From Manis javanica (lineage: Eukaryota > Chordata > Mammalia > Pholidota > Manidae): 64,000 nt of DNA. Shown here piece after piece: positions 33,276-43,973 of this stretch. The stretch covers positions 37,204,001 through 37,268,000 of the forward strand of contig NC_133158.1 in the NCBI RefSeq assembly GCF_040802235.1, written 5' to 3'. Position numbers and translations under genes: made by a program. Numbering within the stretch: position 1 is the first letter of the stretch; each line of letters opens with the position of its first letter. Under the pieces are notes generated by a model. It had not been told where the DNA came from. It did no database searches and saw nothing but the letters and a program-made list of their open reading frames with translations.

Positions 33276-33436
33276 ATAGCATGCTACGTTTTCTGCAAGA
33301 AGGAAAAGAAATTGAACATCTATTGCTTATTTCTATGAAAAGAAACCTACAAAGGATAGCCAGAAACTGAAGAGACTGATTACCTAACCTAAAAGGAGTA
33401 TGTGCGAGGGGAGGACCAGATGAGGAAAGGGGCATT

Positions 33437-33449
33437 TCTCTACATTTTT
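33437..33449. repeat. Target-site duplication of the L1 (left copy)
   Basis: TCTCTACATTTTT, identical to 39686-39698. The shared poly-T makes the inner edge ambiguous by a few bases. Confidence 0.85.
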
Positions 33450-33935
33450 TTTGTATCATTAATCTACAATTACATGAAGAACATGATGTTTACTAGGCTC
33501 CCCCTTCACCAAGTCCCCCCCGCATACCCCTTCACAATCACTGTCCATTAGCATAGTAAGATGCTGTAAAATTTCTACTTGTCTTCTCTGCATTGTAGAG
33601 CCCGCCCTGTACCGCACCCCCCCACATTATACATGCTAATTGTAATACACCCTTTCTTTTTCCCCTTATCCTTCCCTTCCCACCCATCCTCTCCAGTCCC
33701 TTTCCCTTTGGCAACTGTTAGTCTATTCTTGGGTTCTGTGATTCTGCTGCTGTTTTGTTCCTTCAGTTTTTCTTTGCTCTTATACTCCACATATGAGTGA
33801 AATCATTTGGTATTTGTCTTTCTCCGCCTGGCTTATTTCACTGAGCATAATACCCTCTAGCTCCATCTATGTTGTTGCAAATGGTAGGATTTGTTTTCTT
33901 CTTATGGCTGAATAATATTCCATTGTGTATATGTA

Positions 33936-34121
33936 CTACATCTTCTTTATCCATTCATCTACTGATGGACATTTAGGTTGCTTACATTTATTGGCTATTG
34001 TAAACAGTGCTGCAATAAACATAGGGGTGAATCTGTCTTTTTCAAACTGGGCTGCTGCATTCTTAGGGTAAATTCCTAGAAGTGGAATACCTGGGTCAAA
34101 TGGTATTTCTATTTTAAGCAT
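33936..34121 (-). pseudogene. L1 ORF2 C-terminal end (out of frame)
   Basis: 61 residues, starting [19 protein letters not shown] and containing CPSVDEWIKKM. This is the very C-terminus of ORF2. It is in a different frame from the preceding piece, because of a deletion at about 34131-34138 that removes the cysteine-rich segment. Confidence 0.85.
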
Positions 34122-34770
34122 TTTGAGGAACCTCCCCTTGCCAACATTTGTTGTTGTTTGTCTTTTGGATGGTGGTGATCCTTACTGGTGTGAGGTGATA
34201 TCGCACTGTGGTTTTAATTTGCATTTCTCTGATGACAAGTGATGTGGAGCATCTTTTCATGTGTCTGTTGGCCATCTGAATTTCTTCTTTGGAGAACTGT
34301 CTGTTCAGCTCCTCTGCCCATTTTTTAATTGGATTATTTGTTTTTTGTTTGTTGAAGTGTGTGAGCTCTTTATATATTTTGGATGTCAACCCTTTATCAG
34401 ATCTGTCATTTATGAATATATTCTCCCATACTGTAGGGTACCTTTTTGTTCTATTGATGGTGTCCTTTGCTATACAAGAGCTTTTCAGCTTGATACAGTT
34501 CCACCTGTTCATTTTTGCTTTTGTGTGCCTTGCCCAGGGAGATATGTTCATGAAGAAGTCACTCGTGTTTATGTCCAAGAGATTTTTGCCTATGTTTTTT
34601 TCTAAGAATTTTATGGTTTCATGACTTACATTCAGGTCTTTGATCCATTTTGAATTTCCTTTTCTGTATGGGGTTAGAAAGTGATCCAGTTTCATTCTCT
34701 TACATGTAGCTGTCCAGTTTTGCCAGCACCATCTGTTGAAGAAACTGTCATCTCCCCATTGTATGTCCAT
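34114..34770 (-). pseudogene. L1 ORF2 fragment (after reverse transcriptase)
   Basis: 218 residues with [38 protein letters not shown] and [14 protein letters not shown]. The frame then stops just after KCWQG. It is the region between the polymerase and the C-terminal zinc-knuckle-like motif. Confidence 0.9.
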
Positions 34771-35155
34771 GGCTCTTTTATCATATATTAATTGACCATA
34801 TATGTTTGGGTTAATGTTTGGAGTCTCTATTCTGTTCCATTGGTCTGTGGCTCTGTTCTTGTGCCAGTACCAAATTGTCTTGATTACTGTGGCTTTGTAG
34901 TAGAGCTTGAAGTTGGGGAGTGAGATTCCCCCAACTTTACTCTTCCTTCTCAGGATTGTTTTGGCTATTTAGGGTCTTTGGTGGTTCCATATGAATTTTT
35001 GAACTATTTCTTCCAGTTCATTGAAGAATGCTGTTGGTAATTTGATAGGGATTGCATTGAATCTGTATATTGCCTTGGGCAGGATGGCCATTTTGAAGAT
35101 ATTCATTCTTCCTAGCCAGGAGCATGGGATGAGTTTCCATTCATTAGTGACCTCT

Positions 35156-35749
35156 TTAATTTCTCTTAAGTGTCTTGTAGTTTTCAGAGTATAAGTCTTT
35201 CACTTCCTTGGTTAGGTTTATTCCTAGGTGTTTTATTCTTTTTGATGCTATTGTGAATGGAATTGTTTTCCTGATTTCTCTTTCTATTAGTTCATTGTTA
35301 GTGTATAGGAAAGCCACAGATTTCTGTGTGTTAATTTTGTATCCTGCAACTTTGCTGAATTCCGATATTAGTTCTAGTAGTTTTGGAGTGGAGTCTTTAG
35401 GGTTTTTTATGTACAATATCATGTCATCTGCAAATAGTGACAGTTTGACTTCTTCTTTACCAATCTGGATTCCTTGTATTTCTTTGTTTTGTCTAATTGC
35501 CGTGGCTAGGACCTCCAGTACTATGTTGAATAACAGTGGAGAGAGTGGGCATTCCTGTCTTGTTCCCGATCTCAGAGGAAAAGCTTTCAGCCTCTCACTG
35601 TTCAGTATGATGTTAGCTGTGGGTTTATCATATATGGCCTTTATTATGTTGAGGTACTTGCCCACTATGCCCATTTTGTTGAGAGTTTTTATCATGAATG
35701 GATGTTGAATTTTGTCGAATGCTTTTTCAGCATCAATGGAGATGATCAT
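35156..35749 (-). pseudogene. L1 ORF2 fragment: reverse transcriptase core
   Basis: 197 residues with [29 protein letters not shown] and the catalytic [11 protein letters not shown]. The FADD box is intact. Frameshifts separate it from the N-terminal part near 35745 and from the next part near 35165. A nonsense codon lies further on, near 34970. Confidence 0.92.
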
Positions 35750-35979
35750 GGTTTTTGTCTTTCTTTTTGTTTATGTGGTGGATGATGTTGTACCATCCTT
35801 GCATCTCTGGGATGAATCCCACTTGGTCATGGTGTATGATCCTTTTGATGTATTTTTGAATTTGGTTTGCTAATATTTTGTTGAGTATTTTTGCATCTAC
35901 GTTCATCAGGGATATTGGTCTGTAGTTTTCTTTTTTGGTGGGGTCTTTGCCTGGTTTTGGTATTAGGGTGATGTTAGCT

Positions 35980-37536
35980 TCATAGAATGAGTTTGGGGGT
36001 ATCCCCTCCTCTTCTATTTTTTTGGAAAACTTTAAGGAGAATGGGTATTATGTCTTCCCTGTATGTCTGATAAAATTCTGAGGTGAATCCATCTGGCCCA
36101 GGGGTTTTGTTCTTTGGTAGTTTTTTGATTACTGCTTCAATTTCGTTGCTGGTAATTGGTCTGTTTATATTTTCTGTTTCTTTCTGGGTCAGTCTTGGAA
36201 GGTTGTATTTTTCTAGGAAGTTGTCCATTTCTCCTAGGTTTCCAAGCTTGTTAGCATATAGGTTTTCATAGCACTCACTAATAATTCTTTGTGTTTCTGT
36301 GGGGTCCATCGTGATTTTTCCTTTCTCGTTTCTGATACTGTTGATTTGTGTTGACTCTCTTTTCCTCTTAATAAGTCTGGCTAGAGGCTTATCTATTTTG
36401 TTTATTTTCTCAAGGAACCATCTCTTGGTTTCATTGATTTTTGCTATTGTTTTATTCTTCTCAATTTTATTTATTTCTTCTCTGATCTTTATTATGTCCC
36501 TCCTTCTGCTGACCTTAGGCCTCATTTGTTCTTCTTTTTCCAATTTCGATAATTGTGACATTAGACCATTTATTTGGGATTGTTCTTCCTTTTTTAAATA
36601 TGCCTGGATTGCTATATACTTTCCTGTTAAGACTGCTTTTGCTGTATCCCACAGTAGTTGGGGCTTTGTGTTGTTGTTGTCGTTTGTTTCCATATATTGC
36701 TGGATCTCCATTTTGATTTGCTCATTGATCCATTGATTATTTAGGAGCGTGTTGTTAAGTCTCCATGTGTTTGTGAGCCTTTTTGCTTTCTTTGTACAGT
36801 TTATTTCTAGTTTTATGCCTTTGTGGTCTGAAAAGTTGGTTGGTAGGATTTCAATCTTTTGGAATTTACTGAGGCTCTTTTTGTGGCCTAGTATGTGGTC
36901 TATTCTGGAGAATGTTCCATGTGCACTTGAGAAGAATGTGTATCCTCTTGCTTTTGGATGTAGAGTTCTGTAGATGTCTATTAGGTCCATCTGCTCTAGT
37001 GTGTTGTTCAGTGCCTCTGTGTCCTTACTTACTTTCTGTCTGGTGGATCTGTCCTTTGGAGTGAGTGGTGTGTTGAAGTCTCCTAGAATGAATGCATTGC
37101 ATTCTATTTCCTCCTTTAGTTCTGTTAGTATTTGTTTCAGGTATGTTGGTGCTCCTGTGTTGGGTGCATATATATTTAGAATGGTTATATCCTCTTGTTG
37201 GACTGAGCCCTTTATCATTATGTAATGTCCTTCTTTGTCTTTTGTTACTTTCTTTATTTTGAAGTCTGTTTTGTCTGATACCAGAATTGCAACACCTGCT
37301 TTTTTCTCTCTGTTGTTTGCATGAGATATCTTTTTCCATCCCTTGACTTTAAGTCTGTGCATGTCTTTGGGTTTGAGGTGAGTCTCTTGTAAGCAGCATA
37401 TAGATGGGTCTTGCTTTTTTATCCATTCTATTACTCTCTGTCTTTTGATTGGTGCATTCAGTCCATTTACATTTAGGGTAATAATTGAAAGATATGTACT
37501 TATTGCCATTGCAGGCTTTAAGTTTGTGGTTACCAA
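35980..37536 (-). pseudogene. L1 ORF2 N-terminal part: endonuclease to start of RT
   Basis: 518 residues. The apurinic-like endonuclease residues are visible in order: ITLNVNG (Asn), LQETH (Glu), NIYAPN (Tyr), LGDFNT (Asp, Asn), RIDHIL (Asp) and SDHKG (Asp-His). The reverse-transcriptase entry PKNKTPGPDGFTSEFYQ follows. The frame breaks after LLKVFQKN near 36025, in an A-rich run, the first of at least three frameshifts. Confidence 0.92.
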
Positions 37537-37704
37537 AGGTTCAAGGTTAGCTTCTTTAATACCTTACTGTCTAATTTAACTCACTTATTGAGCTATTATA
37601 AACACAGTCTGATGATTCTTTATTTCTCTCCCTTCTTATTTCTCCTCCTCCATTCTTCCTATGTTGGGTGTTTTGTTCTCTGATCTTTGTAGGAGTGCTC
37701 CCAT

Positions 37705-38556
37705 CTAGAGCAGACCCTCTAAAATACCCTGTAGAGGTGGTTTGTGGGAGGCAAATTCCCTCAACTTTTGCTTGTCTGGGAATTGTTTAATTCCTCCTTC
37801 ATATTTAAATGATAATTGTGCTGGATATAGTATCCTTGGTTCAAGGCCCTTCTGTTTCATTGCATTAAGTATATCATGCCATTCTCCTCTGGCCTGTAAG
37901 GTTTCTGTTGAGAAGTCTGATGATAGCCTGATGGGTTTTCCTTTGTAGGTGACCTTTTTTCTCTCTCTGGCTGCCTTTAATACTCTGTCCTTGTCCTTGA
38001 TCTTTGCCATTTTAATTATTATGTGTCCTGGTGTTGCCCTCTTTTGGTCCCTTGTCATGGGAGTTCTGTGTGCTTCTGTGGTCTGAGAGGCCATTTCCTC
38101 CCCCAGTTTGGGGAAGTTCTCAGCAATTATTTCTTCAAAGACACTTTCTACCCCTTTTTCTCTCTCTTCTTCTTCTGGTACCCCTATAATGCAGATATTG
38201 TTCCTTTTGGATTGGTCACACAGTTCTCTTAATATTGTTTCATTTCTGGAGATCCTTTTATCTCTCTCTGCGTCAGCTTCTATGCGTTCCTGTTCTCTGG
38301 TTTCTAGTCCATTAATGGCCTCTTGCGTCCTGTCCATTCTGCTTTTAAGTCCTTCCAGAGATTGGTTTATTTCTGTAGTCTCCCTCTGTACTTGCTCCTT
38401 TAGCTCTTGCATATCTCTCTGCAGATCCAGCAGAATGTTCATGATTTTTATTTTGAATTCTTTTTCAGGGAGACTGGTTAGGTCTGTCTCTGTAGATCCT
38501 CTCTCAGGGGTTGTCTGGACTATTTTGTACTGGACTAAATTTTTCTGCCTTTTCAT
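37705..38556 (-). CDS. L1 ORF1 (RNA-binding protein)
   Basis: 283 residues, slightly shorter than the human 338. A coiled-coil segment (about residues 45-105; DLQRDMQELKEQVQRE and on) precedes the RRM (NNICIIGVPEEEER, TPGHIIIKMAKIKDKDRVLKA) and the C-terminal domain (YKGKPIRLSSDFSTETLQAR). ORF1p forms trimers that coat L1 RNA. The frame ends at TAG (37707-37705). About 24 more codons without a stop follow in frame, so the TAG could be premature. Confidence 0.85.
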   Translation of the reverse strand: MKRQKNLVQYKIVQTTPERGSTETDLTSLPEKEFKIKIMNILLDLQRDMQELKEQVQRETTEINQSLEGLKSRMDRTQEAINGLETREQERIEADAERDKRISRNETILRELCDQSKRNNICIIGVPEEEEREKGVESVFEEIIAENFPKLGEEMASQTTEAHRTPMTRDQKRATPGHIIIKMAKIKDKDRVLKAARERKKVTYKGKPIRLSSDFSTETLQARGEWHDILNAMKQKGLEPRILYPAQLSFKYEGGIKQFPDKQKLREFASHKPPLQGILEGLL

Positions 38557-39685
38557 GGTGATAGCAGTGGCTGAAGGCAGGTTGCGGGTGTGTCATCTGG
38601 GAGAAGAAAGTCCTTTCCTGCTTGCTGGATGCCTTGCCCTTCTCCACTGCCTGTGTCAGTTACCCGCACTCCTGGAGCAGCCACCGGGTTAATCCCTAAG
38701 CTGCTGTGGGTGGGGTCTCCGTCAGAGCAGTGCAGAGCCCTGCAGGGAGTGACAGGCACGCTGGGTGCACTCCTCCGCAATAGCGGCGCCCCTGTAGGGC
38801 AGCTGTGTATCAGCAGCGGCCTCTGGGTCTGGCCCAGGGGGCTGTGCATCGGGATGGGTTTCCAGTCGGCTGCTAGAGGCACAGCTGCTCCCTCTGGCAC
38901 CACTGCAGGTGCGCGTGGGCCTCTCCCATGCTCCTTTGGCACCACTGCCGCTGGCATGTGCAGGCTGCTCCTGGGCCACTCGGTCACCGCCACCACGGGC
39001 TCACATGGGCTGCTCCCAGTCCCCTCTGGCGCCGCTGCCCCCAACGCGCACTGCCACTCTCCCACTACTGGGCCAGTGTGTCGGTGTCTGTCCCAGTTGG
39101 GGGAATGACTGGCAGGCTGCTTAGTGCCGTGAGGGGCTTCAGAGCCGCACTGCCACCCAGGGGGTTAGGGCGCCTAAAGTTCCCCAGGATTCCCAGCTGT
39201 TGGCTAAGTGTGCCGGGACGACTTCGTCCAGCTGTGGGGTCCCTGTCTCTTTAAGACTTGCAAAAGCACTTGCTTTTCTTTTGTCTCAGGGCCGTCAGTT
39301 GCAGGGACCCGCCCACAGGTTTTGCTTTTCCGTTTCTCTAATATCCAGCACCCCGTGCACCTTGTGTTTGCGCTCCGGGTACGGATTTCTAGAGCTGGTT
39401 GTTTAGCAGTCCTGGGCCTTCACTCCCTCCCCGTTCTGACTCCTTTTTTCCCGCCAGGTTCTGGGGTGGGGGGGACGTTAGAGTCCCGCCTGGCCGGGGC
39501 TTGTATCTTACCCCCTTTGTGTGATGCTGAGTTCTTGCAGATGTAGATGTAGCCTGGCTGTTGTACTGTATCCACTGGTGTCTCTTTTAGGAATAGTTGT
39601 ATTTATTGTATTTTCATAAATATATATGTTTTTGGGAGGAGATTTCCACTGAACTACTCATGCCGCCATCTTGGCTCCACCACCC
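38557..39685 (-). promoter_or_regulatory. L1 5'UTR with internal promoter
   Basis: About 1.1 kb, CpG-bearing and GC-rich unlike its surroundings. It starts with the YY1 motif at 39673-39661 and runs to the ORF1 start. In L1 such a 5'UTR drives element transcription, and often a divergent antisense transcript. Confidence 0.8.
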
Positions 39686-39698
39686 TCTCTACATTTTT
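39686..39698. repeat. Target-site duplication of the L1 (right copy)
   Basis: TCTCTACATTTTT, identical to 33437-33449. It marks the 5' end of the element. Confidence 0.85.
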
Positions 39699-40114
39699 GA
39701 ACCATACAGATGTTTAGAACCACATTAACAATTTACATACTTAAAAAATTAAACAAGGATGAGGGAAAAAAACTGAAATTGAACACAAACAGAATCAAAC
39801 AAACCTAATTAAATTTCAAATATATAACTATACCCAAAGGGGAAAGAAATCTAACTCAGGTAACTTCTGAGTAGTCTAAAAGATAAAAGAGACTGCAAAT
39901 AAATACTGACATTTACTTAATATGTCTGTTGCTGCAGTGATATGGGTTAAAAATTCTGAAACTACTTTGTGTATTCTAGAACTGGACAAATGAGTAAATA
40001 TACTGAGGATGTGGGGAGACAGGATTATGTGAGCAAAGCCTGATACAAACAAGGCACAGAACAAGGCAGGAAGAACCTGATGGTGATGGATGGGGTATGG
40101 AAGCACTGAACTCA

Positions 40115-40205
40115 TTGTTTTAAATATGTATGCGTACATATATAAACACATATGTATACATGCACATGCATTATGTATACATATCTGTATAGCTGTGTAT
40201 CTCTC
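40115..40205. repeat. TA/TG-rich simple sequence
   Basis: Imperfect ATGTATACATGCACATGC-like text over about 90 bases. It is low complexity, with partial dyad symmetry. Confidence 0.7.
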
Positions 40206-41004
40206 AGCTTTTCCTCTAAAAGGGCCTAGAAGCAATGACACTGCAGTAGCCACGAGCACACCTACAGTCCAGATGTTGGTTTCTAAATACCTTTCTTCAT
40301 CAAAAGGAACCAGGGCTCCTTGGAGAAAGGGCTAATTCCAGGGTAAAGTCAGGAAAGTACAAGATAGCCTGCAACATCTGCTCATAAGTATGTGTATGAT
40401 GTGCACACTGTGTAAGTATGTGTAATGACAACTCAATGCCCTCAGATGAAAGATTAATCCCTCACTCAGCTGTTTGAGACCTTGGTGATCCAGTCCTTTG
40501 TGCTGAGGTGCTCTTTCAGGATTCTCACTATAGGATGGGCAGCATTTTCATGCTGTTTTGCTTTTCTCTGTTGTGCTGGGCAAAGGATCAGGTCCTTGCA
40601 CCTCCACTACAAAGATTTCCTTTTGCCTTCTAGAACTCAGAGACATTATCTCTGATTTACTACTTTATCTTTCTGCTTCCTCTCCTGGATTTTCTTTGCA
40701 GGCTTCTTTGCAGTTTCTTCTGTATATATTATCAATGATATCTCAGGTAAAATAGGAGAACAGTGAGTCTGCAATACTTTTTCCAGATCTTGAGAATCAG
40801 ATCCTTGGAACTGAAGCTCTATCTTGCAAGACTTTCCCTGAGAAACTGTCAACACTTTTCACCCTATCTTTTTCTGAACATGTATTCTCTGTATAGTCCC
40901 ATCATTTCTCATTTACCATTACTCCTATACTATTCAACAATGTCAAGGTTATTGAACACACAGAAAGGCTGAGGAACTGTTGTTCCAGATTAAAGGAGTC
41001 TAAA

Positions 41005-41365
41005 GAGACATGACAACTAAGTGCCATGTGTGATCCTGGATTAGACCCTGAACCAGAAGGAAAAAAGCTATAATGGACATTACTGGACCACTGGTGAAAT
41101 CTGAATAAGGTCTATAGATTAGTTTTGGGTCAGTGCTAATATACTGATTTTGGTATCTGTTATTGGAAAGAATATTTTGTGGTTGTCCAAAAGAATATTC
41201 TTGTTCTGAGGAAATATATGCTAACGTATTTAGAGGTAGGAGCAAAATGGAATGATGTCTTCAACGGACTCTAAATTGGTGAATCTGGCTGAAAGATACA
41301 TGTGATTTCTTTGTGCCATTATTTCTATAAGTTTGAAATTATATCAAAATAAAAAGTTACCAAAA
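41005..41365 (+). repeat. L1 3'UTR fragment
   Basis: It shows AAGAGACATGACAACTAAGT, GTGATCCTGGATTAGACCCT and AATAAGGTCTATAGATTAGT, ending GTTTGAAATTATATCAAAAT and AAAAAG. This is the classical tail of medium-old L1 (L1MA/MB type). Confidence 0.85.
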
Positions 41366-41579
41366 AGAAGAACATGAGGAAACTAAAGACATTTTTACAC
41401 AAACAGATGCTGAGATAACCTTGCAGTAAGAGATACTTAAAGGATGTTATTTCAGGAAAAAGGAACCTAAATCCAGAAGAAAGGACTGGGGATGTGAGAA
41501 GATGAATGAGCAAAGAAATGAATAACTATGTTGATAAAACAAAATAAGTATTGACTATTAATAATACAGACTAATGCTC

Positions 41580-42345
41580 CACATCACTAATCATTGGAGA
41601 AATTCAAATGAAACCCCTAAGGACACTCCACCTCATACCCATTAGGATGGCTACTATTAAAAAACAACAATAGCAAATGACAAGCATTGGTGAGGATGCA
41701 GGGAAAGTGGAAGCTTTGTCCCTGTTGGAAGGAATGTAAAATGGTACAGTCACTGCACAGAACTAATGGCAGTTCCTCAGAAATCTGAACATAGAATCAC
41801 CATATGATCCAGCAATTTGACTTCTGGGTATACACCCAAAAGAACTGAAAACAAGGTATTGAAAAGATAGTTGTACACTCATGTTCATAGCAGCATTATT
41901 CTCAACAGCCAAGCAGTGGATGCAGCCCAAATATCCAATGACTGATGAATGAGTAAACAAAGTATGATCTATACATATATGGATACTATTCAGCCTCAAT
42001 AGATAAGGAACCTCTGACACAGGCTATAACGTGGATGGATCTTGAGGGCATTCTGCTCACTGAAATAAGCCGGTCACAACAGGACAAGTACTGTCTGATT
42101 CCACTTAAATGAGGTCCCCAGAGAAACACTTACAGAGATAGAAAACAGAATGGTAGCTGCCAGGGGCTAAGAGGGGAGGGAAGTTTAATAGGGACAGAGT
42201 TTCAGTTTTATAAGATGAAAAAGCTCTGGAGATCTATTTCTTAACAATGTGGATATACTTAACACAACTATACACCTTAAAATGGTTAAGATGGCAAATT
42301 TCAGGTTAGATGTTTTTTACCACAACAGAAAGAAACCATAAAAAT
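41580..42345 (+). repeat. L1 3' end (ORF2 tail and 3'UTR)
   Basis: It carries CATTAGGATGGCTACTATTA, CACCATATGATCCAGCAATT, CATAGCAGCATTATTCTCAA, GGAAGTTTAATAGGGACAGA and a TTAAAATGGTTAAGATGGCA end. It is antisense to PODXL2. Confidence 0.92.
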
Positions 42346-42379
42346 AATAGTATAATTAGGTGGATATTGGATATCAAAT

Positions 42380-43460
42380 ACTAAATGAGAATAACAAAGA
42401 AGACAAAAACAGGAAGCAGAATGAAAGCACGTTTATGTGTCATTTGGACAGAGATGAGAGATACTAGCTTTAGAATTTACTGTTCAAGTGTGCATACCAA
42501 AAGTTTAAGAGTCCGAAGTGGCCATATTGATAACTCTGAGTGCCAGTTTCCAATAACAGGCACGAGGGTGGACAAATGTTGCTTCCATTGCCTGGGGGAA
42601 GGAACATACAAGATGAGCCTGGAGCATCTTATTGCACCGGAAAGTAAGGAACCTACCGAACACTAACAGGTGGGCCAAACGGCCTCAGAAGGCAAGTCAA
42701 AGGGGCTTCACCGGCCGAACGCAGGGAATCTGAGCAGCCATAAGAAGGGCCACGAGGGATTAAAATACATCAATTAGGGTCAAATCCACCTGTCCATAAT
42801 GATGCTGGGAAAAAAGAAAGCCACTTCACTGGTCACTTCTGGATTAAACACACTCATGTACTTTCTCTTTTCCCCCAAACCCACTGAAAAAGAATAAAGA
42901 ATTTTTTTCAAGGTCTAAAACCGCAAAGACGAAAAACAAAATAAGAAAGAAGAGGAGAGAACAGCAACAAAACCTGGACACTGGAAGTAGACGGATGAGT
43001 TAGAATTTCCTGATTTAGCCCCAAAGAGCTGAATCCTGGGCCAAAATGGGAAAAGCTGAGAAGCTATCAGTCTTATACCATTGAATCCCCCAAATGCTCT
43101 GAAATAAGCAGCATTGCAAGAGGGGATGAAAATGGTACTCAAGACAGGAGAACTGTTGGGAAATCTGCTTAGGAAGCACCTGGGTCCCTAACTCCTTTCA
43201 ACACTCCACTGCCAACCAATGTCTCCTCTTCTTGGCAGGAGACTGGACGTTTATTCTTTCAAGGGGGTAAAATAGATGGTCTCTGACCTGGAGGACACTG
43301 GGCACAACTGTGGGAAGGGGAGTGACTTTACCTCTGCACATATGTTCCATACTGAGATGCCAGCCCTCTCCCTACCCTGGCTCCCAGAACACTGGCAAAC
43401 TGCCCTTTGCCTCCCAGGAGGACAGGAGTTCCTTTTCCAGAACATCTAATAACCCTGGAG
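42380..43460. other. Unassigned block in PODXL2 intron 4
   Basis: The text includes CACGAGGGTGGACAAATGTT, GCATCTTATTGCACCGGAAA and AAAAAGAATAAAGAATTTTT. It does not match a repeat I can name. The AATAAAG with U-rich text after it looks like an mRNA 3' end, so a retrocopy of an untranslated region is possible. No coding frame of note is present. Confidence 0.3.
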
Positions 43461-43898
43461 GAAGGACCTGTAAGTGCTGACAGTGGCTCAGCCACACCAC
43501 CTTCCCGAGGCGCTGCATTAATAAACCCCATCACCCAGCTCAAACCTCTTTCATGGCCCTCCTCAAACAGTTCTGAACAAAGGCCACCAGAGATTTGAGG
43601 AGTGTGCACGTGGGAAAACTGAGACAAAAAGTAGCAAATGGAAAGCAATCTAAATGGGGAAAAAAAACTTAAAAAAGCTCTCCCAATATCCTCAGAGATA
43701 AGACATTGCACACATGAACAAAACCACTCCTAAAGATTATGCAGGTCGGGGGCACTGCAAGAGCCCCAAGAAAGCTAACTGTAGGGAAGCACTCTTCTCT
43801 GGACATGAGCAGGTGCCGCATGACCCCTGTGTTGGGCTGGCCCCCCACTGTCTCCCAACCTTCCCTGCGGCTGGTGCCCGGCCTAGCTCGGCACTCAC

Positions 43899-43973
43899 AC
43901 AGTCTATGTTCTCGGTCATGTTCAGAATGATGTAGTTTTTCCCCGCTAGGTTGCTCCACTCTTTGCAGATCAC
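43899..43973 (-). CDS. PODXL2: PODXL2 exon 4
   Basis: 25 whole codons between CATACAG and GTGAGT. The exon reads VICKEWSNLAGKNYIILNMT and ends ENIDC. It has two Cys and one N-glycosylation site (NMT). It opens the globular membrane-proximal domain. About 14 kb of intron separates it from exon 5. Confidence 0.96.

Larger units (their letters stand above)
33450..39685 (-). mobile_element. Full-length LINE-1, antisense to + and sense to PODXL2
   Basis: On the - strand it has, in order: a GC-rich 5'UTR starting GGTGGTGGAGCCAAGATGGC, ORF1, ORF2 with endonuclease and reverse transcriptase, a 3'UTR with C-rich (+) text, and a short poly(A). Identical 13-bp target-site duplications flank it, so it is one complete insertion of about 6.2 kb. 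ORF1 is nearly intact; ORF2 has several frameshifts and a nonsense codon, so it is not autonomous. The CCAAGATGGCGGC near its 5' end is the YY1 motif used by L1 promoters. It is the youngest-looking repeat in the window. Confidence 0.95.
29612..43898 (-). other. PODXL2: PODXL2 intron 4 (repeat-rich, 14.3 kb)
   Basis: From low to high coordinates it contains unique sequence, a MIR (31200), L1 ORF2 pieces (31520, 32660), an MLT1-type LTR (32938), the full-length L1 (33450-39685), further L1 3' ends (41000, 41580) and an unassigned block (42380-43460). No additional exon is recognised. Confidence 0.85.

Noticed and set aside
36299-36736. Hydrophobic open frames on + across 34,200-38,700 that look like membrane proteins
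   Set aside because: They are the complement of A-rich L1 ORF2 and ORF1; U-rich antisense codons give false Phe/Leu/Ile-rich proteins.
42385-42666. 93-residue open frame in the unassigned block
   Set aside because: No domain or orthologue is recognised, and neither codon use nor splice context supports a gene.
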